Of a stretch of DNA of 64,000 nt, positions 16,775 through 25,909 are shown in pieces (positions within the stretch are counted from its first letter, which is position 1; every line of letters begins with the position of its first letter). Below the pieces are notes generated by a model. That model had not been told where the DNA came from. It ran no database searches and saw only the letters and a program-made list of their open reading frames with translations. This stretch comes from Chthoniobacteraceae bacterium (lineage in GTDB: Bacteria; Verrucomicrobiota; Verrucomicrobiia; Chthoniobacterales; Chthoniobacteraceae): NCBI GenBank assembly GCA_028293625.1, contig JAQGOL010000030.1, forward strand, positions 124,001 to 188,000. Reading direction: 5' to 3'. The translations under genes and the position numbers were made by a program.

Positions 16775-18478
16775 ATGAGTTCCAATTCCGAAGCCGTCAA
16801 ACCACTCAGTGCCAACGAGATCATCAAAGCCGACTCCCATCTGCTGCGCGGATCGATCGCCGCGGACCTGATTGATTCTTCCACGGGCAACATTTCCGAC
16901 AACAGCAATCAACTCACCAAATTCCACGGGCTCTACATGCAGGACGATCGCGACCTGCGCAACGCGCTCAAGAAAGCCGGCAAGGAGAAGGCATTCGCGT
17001 TCATGCTGCGGGCGCGTCTTCCCGGCGGAGTGGCCACCCCGCAACAATGGCTGGTGCTCGATCAGCTCGCCGGGGAAATGGCTTCCCCTTCGCTGCGGCT
17101 GACCACGCGTCAAACCTTTCAATTTCACGGGATCCTCAAGGGGAACATCAAAGCGCTCGTCAAGCGGATGCACAAGGTCCTCCTCGATTCCATTGCGGCG
17201 TGCGGCGACGTCAACCGCAACGTGATGGCGCCGCCCAACCCGGAACGCAGCCCGTTGCTTCAACAGGTTTACGATCAAGCCCGGGCATGGAGCGAATACG
17301 CGCTCCCCAAGACGCACGCTTATCACGAGATCTGGCTCGATGAAGAACTCGTGGCCGGCGGCGAGGTGGAACCGATGTATGGCCCCACTTATCTGCCACG
17401 CAAGTTCAAGACCGGCTTCGCATTGCCGCCTTCCAACGACATCGATGTCTTTTCACAGGACCTCGGTTTTATCGCGATCGTGGAAAATGATCAGCTCGCC
17501 GGCTACAACGTCACGGTTGGCGGCGGCCTTGGGATGAGCCACGGCAATGCGGAAACCTTCCCGCGCCTGGCCGATGTGCTCGGTTTTATTTCCCCGGACA
17601 AGGTCAACACGATCGGCCAAGCGGTGCTGATGACGCAACGCGATTACGGCGACCGGACCAACCGCAAACATGCGCGGCTTAAATACACGATCGAAGATCG
17701 CGGGGTTGAATGGTTTAAAGCCGAGGTTGAGAAGCGTGCTGGCATCACGTTTGAAGCGGCGCGTCCGTTCCATTTCACCACGATCGAAGATCCGCACGGC
17801 TGGCAGGAGTGCGCCGATGGGAATTGGTTCTACGGGCTGCATATTCTCAGCGGGCGCATCAAGGATCTGCCAGGCTGGCCGATGAAAACCGCCTTGCGCG
17901 AGATCGCTCAGATCCACACCGGCGATTTCCGGCTCACTCCCTCGCAAAACCTCACCATCTCCGGCGTTACCCCGGCCCAGAAGCCGCTTATTGATGAGAT
18001 CCTCACGCGCCACGGGCTTTCCGGCGAGAACAACCAGTCCCGGCTCCGCCTCAACGCGCTTTCCTGCGTAGCGCTGCCGACCTGCGGACTGGCGCTCGCC
18101 GAGAGTGAACGCGTGCTTCCCGAGATGCTTGAAAAATTCGAGACAGTTCTGGAGGAAGCCGGCCTGCGCGACGACGCCATCAGCTTGCGGGTGACTGGTT
18201 GCCCCAATGGATGCGCTCGTCCTTACCTTGCGGAGATCGGATTTGTTGGACGCGCCCCGAACAAATACGCGCTCTACCTTGGTGCCAGCTACAACGGGAC
18301 GCGCCTCAACCGGCTTTACACCCCCAGCACCAACATCGACGATGCCGTCACGATGCTCACGCCAATCATCAAACGCTATGCGCTTGAGCGGAACGACGGA
18401 GAAGGCTTCGGCGATTACTGCGACCGGGTGATTCTGCCAAAAGACGCCACCTTCCACAGCATCGGCACCCGCGAATAA
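16775..18478 (+). CDS. cysI: Assimilatory sulfite reductase hemoprotein subunit CysI
   Basis: Reduces sulfite to sulfide with a siroheme coupled to a 4Fe-4S cluster. The 567-residue length and two nitrite/sulfite reductase halves match CysI. The four cluster ligands are present: Cys431 and Cys437 in CVALPTC, Cys476 and Cys480 in CPNGC; LRLTTRQTFQFHG in the first half is the substrate-side motif. No CysJ flavoprotein, ferredoxin-binding partner or other cys gene is adjacent, so the electron donor is unknown. Expression probably ends at the weak hairpin just downstream. Confidence 0.93.
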   Translation: MSSNSEAVKPLSANEIIKADSHLLRGSIAADLIDSSTGNISDNSNQLTKFHGLYMQDDRDLRNALKKAGKEKAFAFMLRARLPGGVATPQQWLVLDQLAGEMASPSLRLTTRQTFQFHGILKGNIKALVKRMHKVLLDSIAACGDVNRNVMAPPNPERSPLLQQVYDQARAWSEYALPKTHAYHEIWLDEELVAGGEVEPMYGPTYLPRKFKTGFALPPSNDIDVFSQDLGFIAIVENDQLAGYNVTVGGGLGMSHGNAETFPRLADVLGFISPDKVNTIGQAVLMTQRDYGDRTNRKHARLKYTIEDRGVEWFKAEVEKRAGITFEAARPFHFTTIEDPHGWQECADGNWFYGLHILSGRIKDLPGWPMKTALREIAQIHTGDFRLTPSQNLTISGVTPAQKPLIDEILTRHGLSGENNQSRLRLNALSCVALPTCGLALAESERVLPEMLEKFETVLEEAGLRDDAISLRVTGCPNGCARPYLAEIGFVGRAPNKYALYLGASYNGTRLNRLYTPSTNIDDAVTMLTPIIKRYALERNDGEGFGDYCDRVILPKDATFHSIGTRE

Positions 18479-18482
18479 AAGA

Positions 18483-18502
18483 GCCGCCTGCGGATTGGCG
18501 GC
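18483..18502 (+). terminator. Weak terminator-like hairpin after cysI
   Basis: GCCGCC (18483-18488) pairs with GGCGGC (18497-18502) around an 8-nt loop, 5 nt after the cysI stop, and is followed by CCCTTTCT. The stem is short and the T-tract interrupted, so efficiency is uncertain. Confidence 0.45.
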
Positions 18503-18549
18503 CCCTTTCTGTTCCCGGCAATTTGGAAATCGGCGCTCCTTGGGGGAAC

Positions 18550-19143
18550 TCAGATGCCTTCGCCGATGTTCGTGCTGGTGCCTGAATGGCCGCCGTTGGT
18601 GGAATCCGGCCCGGATTCCCTGCCCGCGATACGGCGCCCGATTGAATCAATCCGGCGCGCGTTAAACCAGCTCTCCACGAGTTCGTCTCCGGCCACGCTT
18701 CCACGGAAATGCACGATGAGTTTATCGAGCGATTTAAGCAGCACGCTCAGCTCCGCGGACGCATCGGCGACTTGGCTGGGTTGCGTTTTTTTGGTGGCAC
18801 GCGCCTGCTTTGGTTTGCTGACCACTTCATCGTAGTTGGTCAGATCGGTTTGCAGTGCGCGCAGCAGTTCGGCGTCGATTCCATGCGCCGCGCCAGGTGG
18901 TTTTTCCCCCAGCGTCAATGGCAGCGCCAGATCGTAAACCACCTGCGCGCGCTGGATCAGTTGCTGATCGCGCAACCGCTGAAATTCGCTCAGCGACAAA
19001 TCGACTTCATCCACAAAGCTTGTCGGCACCCTTCGGCACCGATTCAAGTATCGCGCAAAATCGAGCTTAGGCGTTGAACCCTCCGTCAATGGTAAGGCTT
19101 GCGCCAGTGACGTAACCGGCGTCCGGACCCGCCAGGTAAGCAA
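18550..19143 (-). CDS. Hypothetical protein, start uncertain, possible 5'-truncated remnant
   Basis: The frame has one long ORF of up to 197 codons, but its only ATG (19143) lies inside the 3' end of the upstream SDR gene (stop at 19067). Downstream of that stop the plausible coding part runs from about residue 27, with no ATG until far inside. It is a helical, charged sequence (SLSEFQRLRDQQLIQRAQVVYDLAL; a Lys-rich linker KPKQARATKKTQPSQ; then ELSVLLKSLDKLIVHFRG) ending in a Ser/Gly/Thr-rich tail. I do not recognise the family. It may be real with an overlapping or rare start, or the stump of a gene cut when the SDR arrived. Confidence 0.4.
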   Translation of the reverse strand: MLTWRVRTPVTSLAQALPLTEGSTPKLDFARYLNRCRRVPTSFVDEVDLSLSEFQRLRDQQLIQRAQVVYDLALPLTLGEKPPGAAHGIDAELLRALQTDLTNYDEVVSKPKQARATKKTQPSQVADASAELSVLLKSLDKLIVHFRGSVAGDELVESWFNARRIDSIGRRIAGRESGPDSTNGGHSGTSTNIGEGI

Positions 19144-19813
19144 CCATCGCCGCCACCTCTTCCACTGTGCCGTAGCGGGGCACTGCCATGAACTGCTTCT
19201 TGAGCATCTCGGCGAACTCGCCCTGCTCGGGGTTCATCTCTGTATTGATCGGGCCCGGCTGCACATTGTTGATGGTGATCCCACGCGCACCGAGATCGCG
19301 AGCGAAACCCTGGACAAGTCCTTGAAGGGCAGACTTGCTCATCGCGTAAACGCCTCCGCCTTGAAATGGCATCCGTTCAGCGTTGCAACTCCCAATGTTG
19401 ATAATCCGTCCGCCCTCTTTCATGTGCCTTACGGCAGCCTGGGTGGCCACGAACACGGCTCGCACATTGATTGCGATCGTCCGGTCAAAGTCTTCGAGTT
19501 TGAAATCATCGATCGGACCGAGAGCCAGCACGCCCGCGTTATTGATGAGAATATCAATCCCGCCCAGCTCGCTCACGGTGCGCTCGACGGCTGCGACGAC
19601 GGCATTCGCATCGGCGCTGTCGGACTGAATGGCAATGGCTTTGACTCCGAACGCCTGCGCGGCCTGGGCCGTTTCGCTGGCCCTCCCGGGCGAGCTGGCA
19701 TAGGTGAACGCCACATCGGCGCCGTCGGCAGCCAGGCGTTTGACGATGGCGGCGCCAATGCCGCGGCTGCCTCCGGTGACCAGTGCGCGTTTATTCTTGA
19801 GTGGGTGGTTCAT
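19067..19813 (-). CDS. Short-chain dehydrogenase/reductase, FabG-like
   Basis: Classical SDR of 248 residues: cofactor loop TGGSRGIG (13-20), NNAG (91-94), catalytic Ser142, Tyr156 and Lys160 (YAMSK), and the C-terminal VTGASLTIDGG typical of 3-oxoacyl-reductase-like members. Arg17 in the glycine loop favours NADPH. The substrate cannot be predicted, and the gene stands outside any fatty-acid cluster. The 269 nt upstream (19814-20082), before the histidine kinase, hold no feature I can support. Confidence 0.9.
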   Translation of the reverse strand: MNHPLKNKRALVTGGSRGIGAAIVKRLAADGADVAFTYASSPGRASETAQAAQAFGVKAIAIQSDSADANAVVAAVERTVSELGGIDILINNAGVLALGPIDDFKLEDFDRTIAINVRAVFVATQAAVRHMKEGGRIINIGSCNAERMPFQGGGVYAMSKSALQGLVQGFARDLGARGITINNVQPGPINTEMNPEQGEFAEMLKKQFMAVPRYGTVEEVAAMVAYLAGPDAGYVTGASLTIDGGFNA

Positions 19814-20082
19814 CGATTTGTTTTGGTGATTAGGAAGGTGCCAGGGAGCTGCGATCAGACTGAAGCGAGGAATTCGCTACGAGCCTGGCCTCCTTGCCTC
19901 ACAGATTAGCCAGCCGCGTCGAGAACTCCAGAATGTTGCACGAAAGGTTACATAAAGGGCCGGGACGATATCGTCACTTCCGCCCGCCGTGATCCCGGCG
20001 CGACCGTGGCGGATTACGCGGTGCACGGCTGCGCGTCCCTGCGACCATCACCACCGCGACGATAAGTGAGTTGGAAAAAAAC

Positions 20083-22044
20083 TCAGCGCCTGGCGAGCCG
20101 GGGATGGCTGGCGAGCCATTCGCGCAGGACGGCCAGGTCAACCGGCTTGATGAGATGTTCGTCGAAGCCGGCTACGCGGCATTGATCGCGATCCTGCACG
20201 CTGGCGTAGCCGGTCATGGCGATAAGCAGGATATCCGAGAGAGCGGGCATGGCGCGGATTTGACGCGCGACTTCAAAGCCGTCCATGCCCGGCAGCCCGA
20301 TGTCGAGGAGAACCACTTCAGGAAGGAAATCGGCGGCGGCGCTGAGACCTTCAGGCCCGGTAAAAGCGGTGCGGGTTGTGTGACCGCGCCGGGTCTGGAG
20401 TGTCGCCATGCTCCGCGCGGAGTCGGTGTTGTCGTCGACGATGAGCAGGCGGCGCGGGATCGCACCCGCGACAGGCGGTGTTGGCAACGGCACGCAAGGC
20501 GGGGCTTTGGCCAGGGTGGGAAGGCGGACCATGAATTCCGCGCCTTTGCCCAGCCCCTCGCTGAGCGCCGTGACGCTGCCACCGTGCAGCTCCACCAGCC
20601 GCTGGACAAGGGTGAGACCGATGCCCAGCCCGCCGTGCGAACGGTCGAGCGTGCGGCTCGACTGGACAAAAAGATCGAAGATGCGCGGCAGCAACTCGGG
20701 CGCAATCCCCACCCCATTGTCACGCACGCTCACTGTTACTTCCTGGCCGTTGGTCCGTGCGCTCAAAGTGATGTGGCAGCCGTCACCGGCGTATTTGCTG
20801 GCATTGCCAAGCAGGTTGCTAAAAATCTGTTCAAGCCGCGTCGCGTCAGCTTCCAGAAAAACCGGCTCGTCGGGCAGCGAAAGAGTCAGCTCCTGCCTAT
20901 GCGCAGCGCAGCCCGAACGGGCAAGGCTGGTGGCGGCGGCAAGGATCGCCTCGAGTGACACGGGCTCTTTTCGCAGCTCGATTTTGCCCTCCGTGATGCG
21001 CGAGACATCGAGCAAATCGTCGATCATTCGCCCCATGTTTTCGATCTGCCGGCTGATGATGCGCTGGGCCTGGAGGCGCTCCTCGGCGCTGACGTTCTCG
21101 GCGTTCAAAAGCTCCGAGGCGTTGCGCAACGGGGCGAGCGGGTTGCGCAGCTCATGCGCGAGCATGGCAAGGAACTCATCCTTGCTGCGGTCCGCCTGTG
21201 CCAGCTCTTCGGCTCGCGCAATCAGCACCGCTTCGAGTCCGCGCCGTTGAGTCACGTCGCGCGACACTGCCAGCAGACGCTCGGGCTGGTTGCTGCCATT
21301 GAGGATCGGTGTGATGGCCACTTCCCACCACTTGTCCTCCCCATGGAGCGTGCGAAAAAAACCGGTAAACCTCCCTTCCCCGCCCGCAGCGGCCGCTTCC
21401 ACGGCTTTGCGCGCCGCGGCCCGGTCCTCGTCCCGCGCCCAAAAATCGAGCCACAAGGTATTCAGATAAGGGGCGATATCCTTGATGCCCAGCAGCTGTT
21501 GCCCGGCCTCGAGGGAAAGCAGGCGGCTTTCAAGGTCGAGCACTTTGATGCAATCCGGGCTGCTGGCGACAATGCTGCGCATGAACTCCGCGCTCGCCCG
21601 CAGCGTGGCCTCGGTGCGCTTGAGTTCATCCACATCCGTATTCGTGCCAAGCCACTGTATCACCTCGCCCGCCGCGTTTTTAAGCGGGATGCCGCGGGTC
21701 AGGAAAAGCCGGAATATGCCGTCCGCTCCGCGAAGGGGGAACGTCATGTCAAACGGCTCGCCGGTGGCGATGGCGGCCTTCCAGCGTTCCAAGACGTTTG
21801 GCAGTTCCTTTGGGTCGTGCACGCATTGCCAGCCCCAGCCCTCCATCGTCTCCGGCGTGGTGCCAGTGTATTCATACCAGCGCTGGTTATACCAATCCAG
21901 GTGGCCATCGGCCCGGGCCGTCCACGCCAGCTGCGACATGGCATTGGCCATCAGCCGGAAGCGTTCCTCGCTCTCGTGCAGCGGAGTCAAAGAAACCGCG
22001 GCCGCGGAGGACGAAAGTGGAGTTGGGTGGTGCGAGCCCGGCAT
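20083..22044 (-). CDS. Soluble PAS-PAS hybrid histidine kinase with receiver domain
   Basis: A 653-residue cytoplasmic sensor kinase with no membrane helix. Order: PAS/PAC about 25-140 (PAC end GTNTDVDELKR), second PAS about 150-268 (SRDVTQRR), HisKA with phospho-acceptor His297 in MLAHELRNPLAPL, HATPase_c about 395-510 with N box NLLGNASKYA, G1 DNGVGI and G2 GGLGIGL, then a receiver with Asp537/Asp538, phospho-acceptor Asp581 (LLDIGLPGMDG) and Lys633. No partner regulator or output gene is adjacent, so it probably acts through a distant phosphotransfer partner. The signal is unknown. Confidence 0.93.
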   Translation of the reverse strand: MPGSHHPTPLSSSAAAVSLTPLHESEERFRLMANAMSQLAWTARADGHLDWYNQRWYEYTGTTPETMEGWGWQCVHDPKELPNVLERWKAAIATGEPFDMTFPLRGADGIFRLFLTRGIPLKNAAGEVIQWLGTNTDVDELKRTEATLRASAEFMRSIVASSPDCIKVLDLESRLLSLEAGQQLLGIKDIAPYLNTLWLDFWARDEDRAAARKAVEAAAAGGEGRFTGFFRTLHGEDKWWEVAITPILNGSNQPERLLAVSRDVTQRRGLEAVLIARAEELAQADRSKDEFLAMLAHELRNPLAPLRNASELLNAENVSAEERLQAQRIISRQIENMGRMIDDLLDVSRITEGKIELRKEPVSLEAILAAATSLARSGCAAHRQELTLSLPDEPVFLEADATRLEQIFSNLLGNASKYAGDGCHITLSARTNGQEVTVSVRDNGVGIAPELLPRIFDLFVQSSRTLDRSHGGLGIGLTLVQRLVELHGGSVTALSEGLGKGAEFMVRLPTLAKAPPCVPLPTPPVAGAIPRRLLIVDDNTDSARSMATLQTRRGHTTRTAFTGPEGLSAAADFLPEVVLLDIGLPGMDGFEVARQIRAMPALSDILLIAMTGYASVQDRDQCRVAGFDEHLIKPVDLAVLREWLASHPRLARR

Positions 22045-22564
22045 GAGACAAAGCGGACGTTCGTCGGATCAATGCAAAAAATACAGTGGTAACTTTGGCG
22101 CCGTCGCTTTGTTCCATTGTATCGGCTGCGGGCGAAAAACGTCTGCATTTTGAAAGCCGGGCTAAAGCTTGAATCAGATTCACCCGGCATTAACCATACC
22201 AACATAGTACGCACATTTTGTTAATGACAGAAGGCGTCATTGAAGTTCCCGCTCATGTCCCGCCCATCCGCGGCTAAGTTCAATTCCTTGCGGCCACACT
22301 TCGCAGGCAGCCGTGGTGCGGGAGTTCCTCGCGAAATTTGGTCAACGCCAGGATCAGGTGAAGGTGTCAGCGGTTATCACGCGGCATGTCGAAGCGGCTG
22401 ACGGCATTCCGGCGCACGAGAAAGTCATCGCCCGGCCCACGACCTTTCGCGCGCAGGCCGGCCAATTAATCTGAGTGTACCGGGCGGGTATGGCCCAACG
22501 AATATCGAATTGCAGATCACATCGATTCCGGCGGCAACAAAGTAAAGCACCCGCTAAGGAAGCA
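22045..22564. other. 520-nt gap with little recognisable content
   Basis: Between the kinase start (minus) and the end of the secreted-protein gene (minus). Apart from the possible short ORF at 22313-22474 I see no RNA gene, repeat or mobile-element end. The part next to the kinase presumably holds its promoter, but no clear -35/-10 pair was found. Confidence 0.5.
22313..22474 (+). pseudogene. Possible short ORF or gene remnant
   Basis: GTG-initiated 53-residue frame on the plus strand in an otherwise empty gap. It reads like the tail of a protein (VREFLAKFGQRQDQVKV ... HEKVIARPTTFRAQAGQLI) and has no ribosome-binding site. The frame continues upstream without an ATG, fitting a degraded 3' end. 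No family was recognised. Confidence 0.2.
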
Positions 22565-25006
22565 CTACTGATAACGGAACTGCGCGGTGGCTTTGCACTC
22601 TGTGTTGCTGATCAGGCGCAACCAGCGGGCCGGCAACGCCATGGGAAATTGGAGCTTAAGCGCTTCACCCGGGCCGACTTTGAGTTCGGTGTAGGAAGAC
22701 CAGTCGCCGGTGCCCGTGTAGTCGGCTTCCACCTTGAAAGTAACCGCGGACTTTGCGTTGTGGGAAAGCGTCAGCGACTTTTGTTCAAATCCATTGGAGA
22801 AATACGGGTCGCTTGGTTCGCCCGCTTTGATTGCGGTCTCTTTCCAGGGACCGCCGTGACCGGTGGCTCGGCCAAGTTTCCAGAGATCGTCCACCGCGCC
22901 GAGCCAAAGGGCGCATTGCCCATCGTCAGAGCGGACAATATGCTCGCCGGCAAGGGCTTCCGTTTTCATTCCACTCAGGACCAGCAAGCCGCGCCACGAG
23001 CAGTAGTCGGCGATATGAAAAGGATGCGTCGCGATAGGCCGGAGCTTTGGGAAGCCGCCAGCGTTGGCAGCGGGCACTTCATAAAACGTGTTCCCTGCGT
23101 GGAAGAGATCGCGTTCGGTACAAACTTCGCGACAGACTCGCACGGGGAGAGCGTTGTTAGATTCATCAGTGGGTGACGGATCAGGGCCGCCACGGGGAAG
23201 CCGGTAGCGGGTTCCTTTTTCATCCAAAAAAATGAGCGATGCCGAATCGCTTTTGAGCACGCCAAGGGGAATGGCGGTCAGCGTCCTGGAGCGCTCATGG
23301 GCTTGAACATTGTCGACTCGACGCAACCTGGCATCCTCGCCCATGTGATAGAACGCTTCACCGATGGTTTTGCCGCCACGGACGAACGTTGCCGCCACAG
23401 CCAGGGTTGGCACATCGTCACCACCGGATCGGAGCAAAGCGGTGGAATAATCGAGCGTATTTGCGGCGGCGATTCCATCGAAGATTGAATCGGGCATTTC
23501 GGGACGGGTCTCTTTGTTGCTGGAGGAAAATAAGACAGTCGCCTTGCCGCAGTCGCGGTTCGCTCTCATCCGGACCCATTCACCTGTTTCCTGGGGGGCA
23601 AACTCGACCCAGGTGGAACCGTGCGGTGGGACGATGATGTCGCGCAGTTTTTGCCACTGATTGTTGCCGAGACGATCGACTTCCAATGTGAAAACCAGAG
23701 GGTCCCCATCCTCTTGAGCCAGCAGCACGCCGCGCTGGGAGAACCCGCTAAAAAGATACGGGTCAGAAACCACGGCTGCCTTGATCGGTTCCTCCATCCA
23801 GACCGCCCCGCTGCAGATAACGGGGCCGAGCTGATCGAGCGTTTCGGGCTTTATAAACCACAAATTCGAGTTGCTCATCGAAGGAGCCGCGAGCGCCCCT
23901 TTGGCTTTGCTTTTATTAAGAAACTCGGACTGCGCGGAATCGTCGCATCCAAGGACGATTCGATCGTTCCAACGGCAGAAATCGCCAATCACCTTGAGAT
24001 AGGTGCTCCGAGGCACGATGCCGGCACTCTGATTAAGGGAGAATGTTTTTGGAAATTTCCAGAACATGCCGTGCATGGTCATCAGCAGCGATTCTTCGCC
24101 GATGTCGCGAATGCGCGGCCACTCGGTATTCCAGCCGTGGGCGCCATCGTAGCAATGACTGGCTTTTGGGAGACGAAAGGCGTGCCATTTGCCGGCGTCG
24201 AGAACTGTGAGGATGAGCGAACGATGATCCCAGCCAATGCTCCAGACCGGATCGGTTTCAGGACGGGCATTCCCCTCGATTCCCCCAGGCCCGGTGACAT
24301 CGGTAAACTGGTTGCGCCGCACAACGCTCCACGCATCCGCTTTGCCGTCCCATTCCGCGAGCGCGCCCGACGGAACCCCCGGATTGGAGAGTGCTTCTTT
24401 CGCATGATCGCCGTTGTTGGCGTAAATGACGCGGCCTTGTCCGCTGTAAAGCCCTTTGCCGTGATAGCCGGGCAGATCGGCATGGCGGCCTTGTTTGATC
24501 TGTTCGTCGGCCCAAAGCACGGTGACGGCGAGTGTCTTCACATCGACCTCGTAAAGGCCTTCCTCCATCGTCGCGTAATAGATTTTCCCAACCGGATCGC
24601 TGAGATGCCGCGCGTTGCCGGTCAGCCTGCCGAACATGACGGCCGGCGGGATGACGCGGACGTTGCGCAGGCTGTCGATGGCATACGGCCCGATGAAGAG
24701 CTGGCCCGACTCGCGGTGGATCATCCGGTTGGCCGGTGTGCCACCGACGCTCTCAGGCCGCGTGGTTTTTAAAAGCGCCTCGTCGATTTCATAAAGTTTG
24801 TCAGTCGAACCCGATGGTTTGTGCGGCGCATACGTGATGACCCAGAGTTTCCCGGCCCATGGAACTACCGCGCCCGTGCCGCACTCCCCTTCCCGATTCC
24901 AATAGGCAAGATGCGGATAGATCCCGCTGAAGTTCACAGGCGCTTCGGCAAATGCGGAGCCGACAAAGCAGAGCGGAAGGATCGCGGCAAAAATTCGGCT
25001 CATCAT
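22565..25006 (-). CDS. Secreted hypothetical protein with beta-propeller-like N-half and a duplicated C-terminal module
   Basis: About 813 residues after the preferred start (an ATG pair at 25006/25003; an upstream ATG at 25027 is possible). A signal peptide ending in GSAFA precedes the mature protein. The first ~320 residues have recurrent W/Y/G strand patterns like a beta-propeller (KLWVITYAP, KIYYATMEEGLYEVDVKT, SIGWDHRSLIL). About residues 340-503 and 660-820, numbered from 25027, are two copies of one module: each has a GDFCRW/ADYCSW strand, then IKA..SDPY...GF and a final W-R-(8)-C-(K)AT. Family not recognised; an extracytoplasmic binding or structural role is inferred. Confidence 0.65.
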   Translation of the reverse strand: MMSRIFAAILPLCFVGSAFAEAPVNFSGIYPHLAYWNREGECGTGAVVPWAGKLWVITYAPHKPSGSTDKLYEIDEALLKTTRPESVGGTPANRMIHRESGQLFIGPYAIDSLRNVRVIPPAVMFGRLTGNARHLSDPVGKIYYATMEEGLYEVDVKTLAVTVLWADEQIKQGRHADLPGYHGKGLYSGQGRVIYANNGDHAKEALSNPGVPSGALAEWDGKADAWSVVRRNQFTDVTGPGGIEGNARPETDPVWSIGWDHRSLILTVLDAGKWHAFRLPKASHCYDGAHGWNTEWPRIRDIGEESLLMTMHGMFWKFPKTFSLNQSAGIVPRSTYLKVIGDFCRWNDRIVLGCDDSAQSEFLNKSKAKGALAAPSMSNSNLWFIKPETLDQLGPVICSGAVWMEEPIKAAVVSDPYLFSGFSQRGVLLAQEDGDPLVFTLEVDRLGNNQWQKLRDIIVPPHGSTWVEFAPQETGEWVRMRANRDCGKATVLFSSSNKETRPEMPDSIFDGIAAANTLDYSTALLRSGGDDVPTLAVAATFVRGGKTIGEAFYHMGEDARLRRVDNVQAHERSRTLTAIPLGVLKSDSASLIFLDEKGTRYRLPRGGPDPSPTDESNNALPVRVCREVCTERDLFHAGNTFYEVPAANAGGFPKLRPIATHPFHIADYCSWRGLLVLSGMKTEALAGEHIVRSDDGQCALWLGAVDDLWKLGRATGHGGPWKETAIKAGEPSDPYFSNGFEQKSLTLSHNAKSAVTFKVEADYTGTGDWSSYTELKVGPGEALKLQFPMALPARWLRLISNTECKATAQFRYQ

Positions 25007-25159
25007 AAGAGGGGTGAGGCGAGGCAAATTGCCGTCGCGGCTTCGCAGGTTTGCACAGAACCCAGGCGTAGCGGAAGCATGCGCATTCCAAAAAAGCCCG
25101 CCTAGCCGCGGCTCTCCTTGACTAATGTTGGCTATGCCCCCAGCTCTGAGCCTTCTTTC

Positions 25160-25876
25160 GTGAAGCGTCCAACATTGCGCCCCATTTTATTTGTTTTGGC
25201 GGTGTGCGGCATTGCGCTCCGGCTCTGGCTGGCACGGCCGGGCTCAGTAGAAACGGGAAGCCTTCCATTGCCAGCCGGGAACATTTCGCGGGAGGAAGTG
25301 ATCGCCATTGCGCAATCGTACGTGGAGCACCGCTGGCAGGGATCGAATGCGAATATCAAGCATGGACCCGATAGCCAGGGAGTCGAGGTGCAGACGCCGG
25401 AGAGCGTTGAGAAAGCCGGCGAGAAGATCGGGATTCCTTATAAATGGGGCGGCTTCGATACTCCCGAGAGTTTTGACCAGGGAATCCGGGAGCAGAAAGC
25501 GGCAGGCGACATTTATTCGAGCGACAAACGCAAAAAAGGCGACTCAGCGGTGAGCTCAGACGCGGTGGGAATCGATTGTTCCGGCTTTGTTTCACGATGC
25601 TGGAAGCTGCCGGACAAATACGGAACGGCAAGCCTGCCGGGGCTCTGCGAAGCGCTCGGCTCATGCGATGAATTGAAGCCGGGCGATATCATGGACCAAC
25701 CGCGCGGGCACGTTTTGCTGTTTGCCAAGTGGCTCGATGATTCCAAATCGAGCGCGCTTTTTTACGACGCCGATGGAGGCGCACAGGCGCGGGTCGTGGC
25801 CGGTGTTCATCGCCTGGCGCTCTTGCGGTTGATGGGTGCCAAGCCGTTTCGTTATAAGCGGATCCGGGACAAATAA
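25160..25876 (+). CDS. Membrane-anchored NlpC/P60-like cysteine peptidase or amidase
   Basis: About 238 residues: an N-terminal signal anchor (LRPILFVLAVCGIALRLWL), a spacer, then a papain-like NlpC/P60 fold. GIPYKWGG, the catalytic Cys in GIDCSGFVSRCW and the catalytic His in GHVLLFAKW have family order and spacing. An insertion between YKWGG and the Cys motif (about 45 residues, SSDKRKKGDSAVSS) is longer than usual. Peptidoglycan peptide cleavage is the common role but is not shown here. GTG 25160 places the hydrophobic segment at the N-terminus; a TTG at 25118 is the alternative. Confidence 0.75.
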   Translation: MKRPTLRPILFVLAVCGIALRLWLARPGSVETGSLPLPAGNISREEVIAIAQSYVEHRWQGSNANIKHGPDSQGVEVQTPESVEKAGEKIGIPYKWGGFDTPESFDQGIREQKAAGDIYSSDKRKKGDSAVSSDAVGIDCSGFVSRCWKLPDKYGTASLPGLCEALGSCDELKPGDIMDQPRGHVLLFAKWLDDSKSSALFYDADGGAQARVVAGVHRLALLRLMGAKPFRYKRIRDK

Positions 25877-25909
25877 CGGGCCGATTCCGCCGTCCGCGGT
25901 TCCAGCCGG

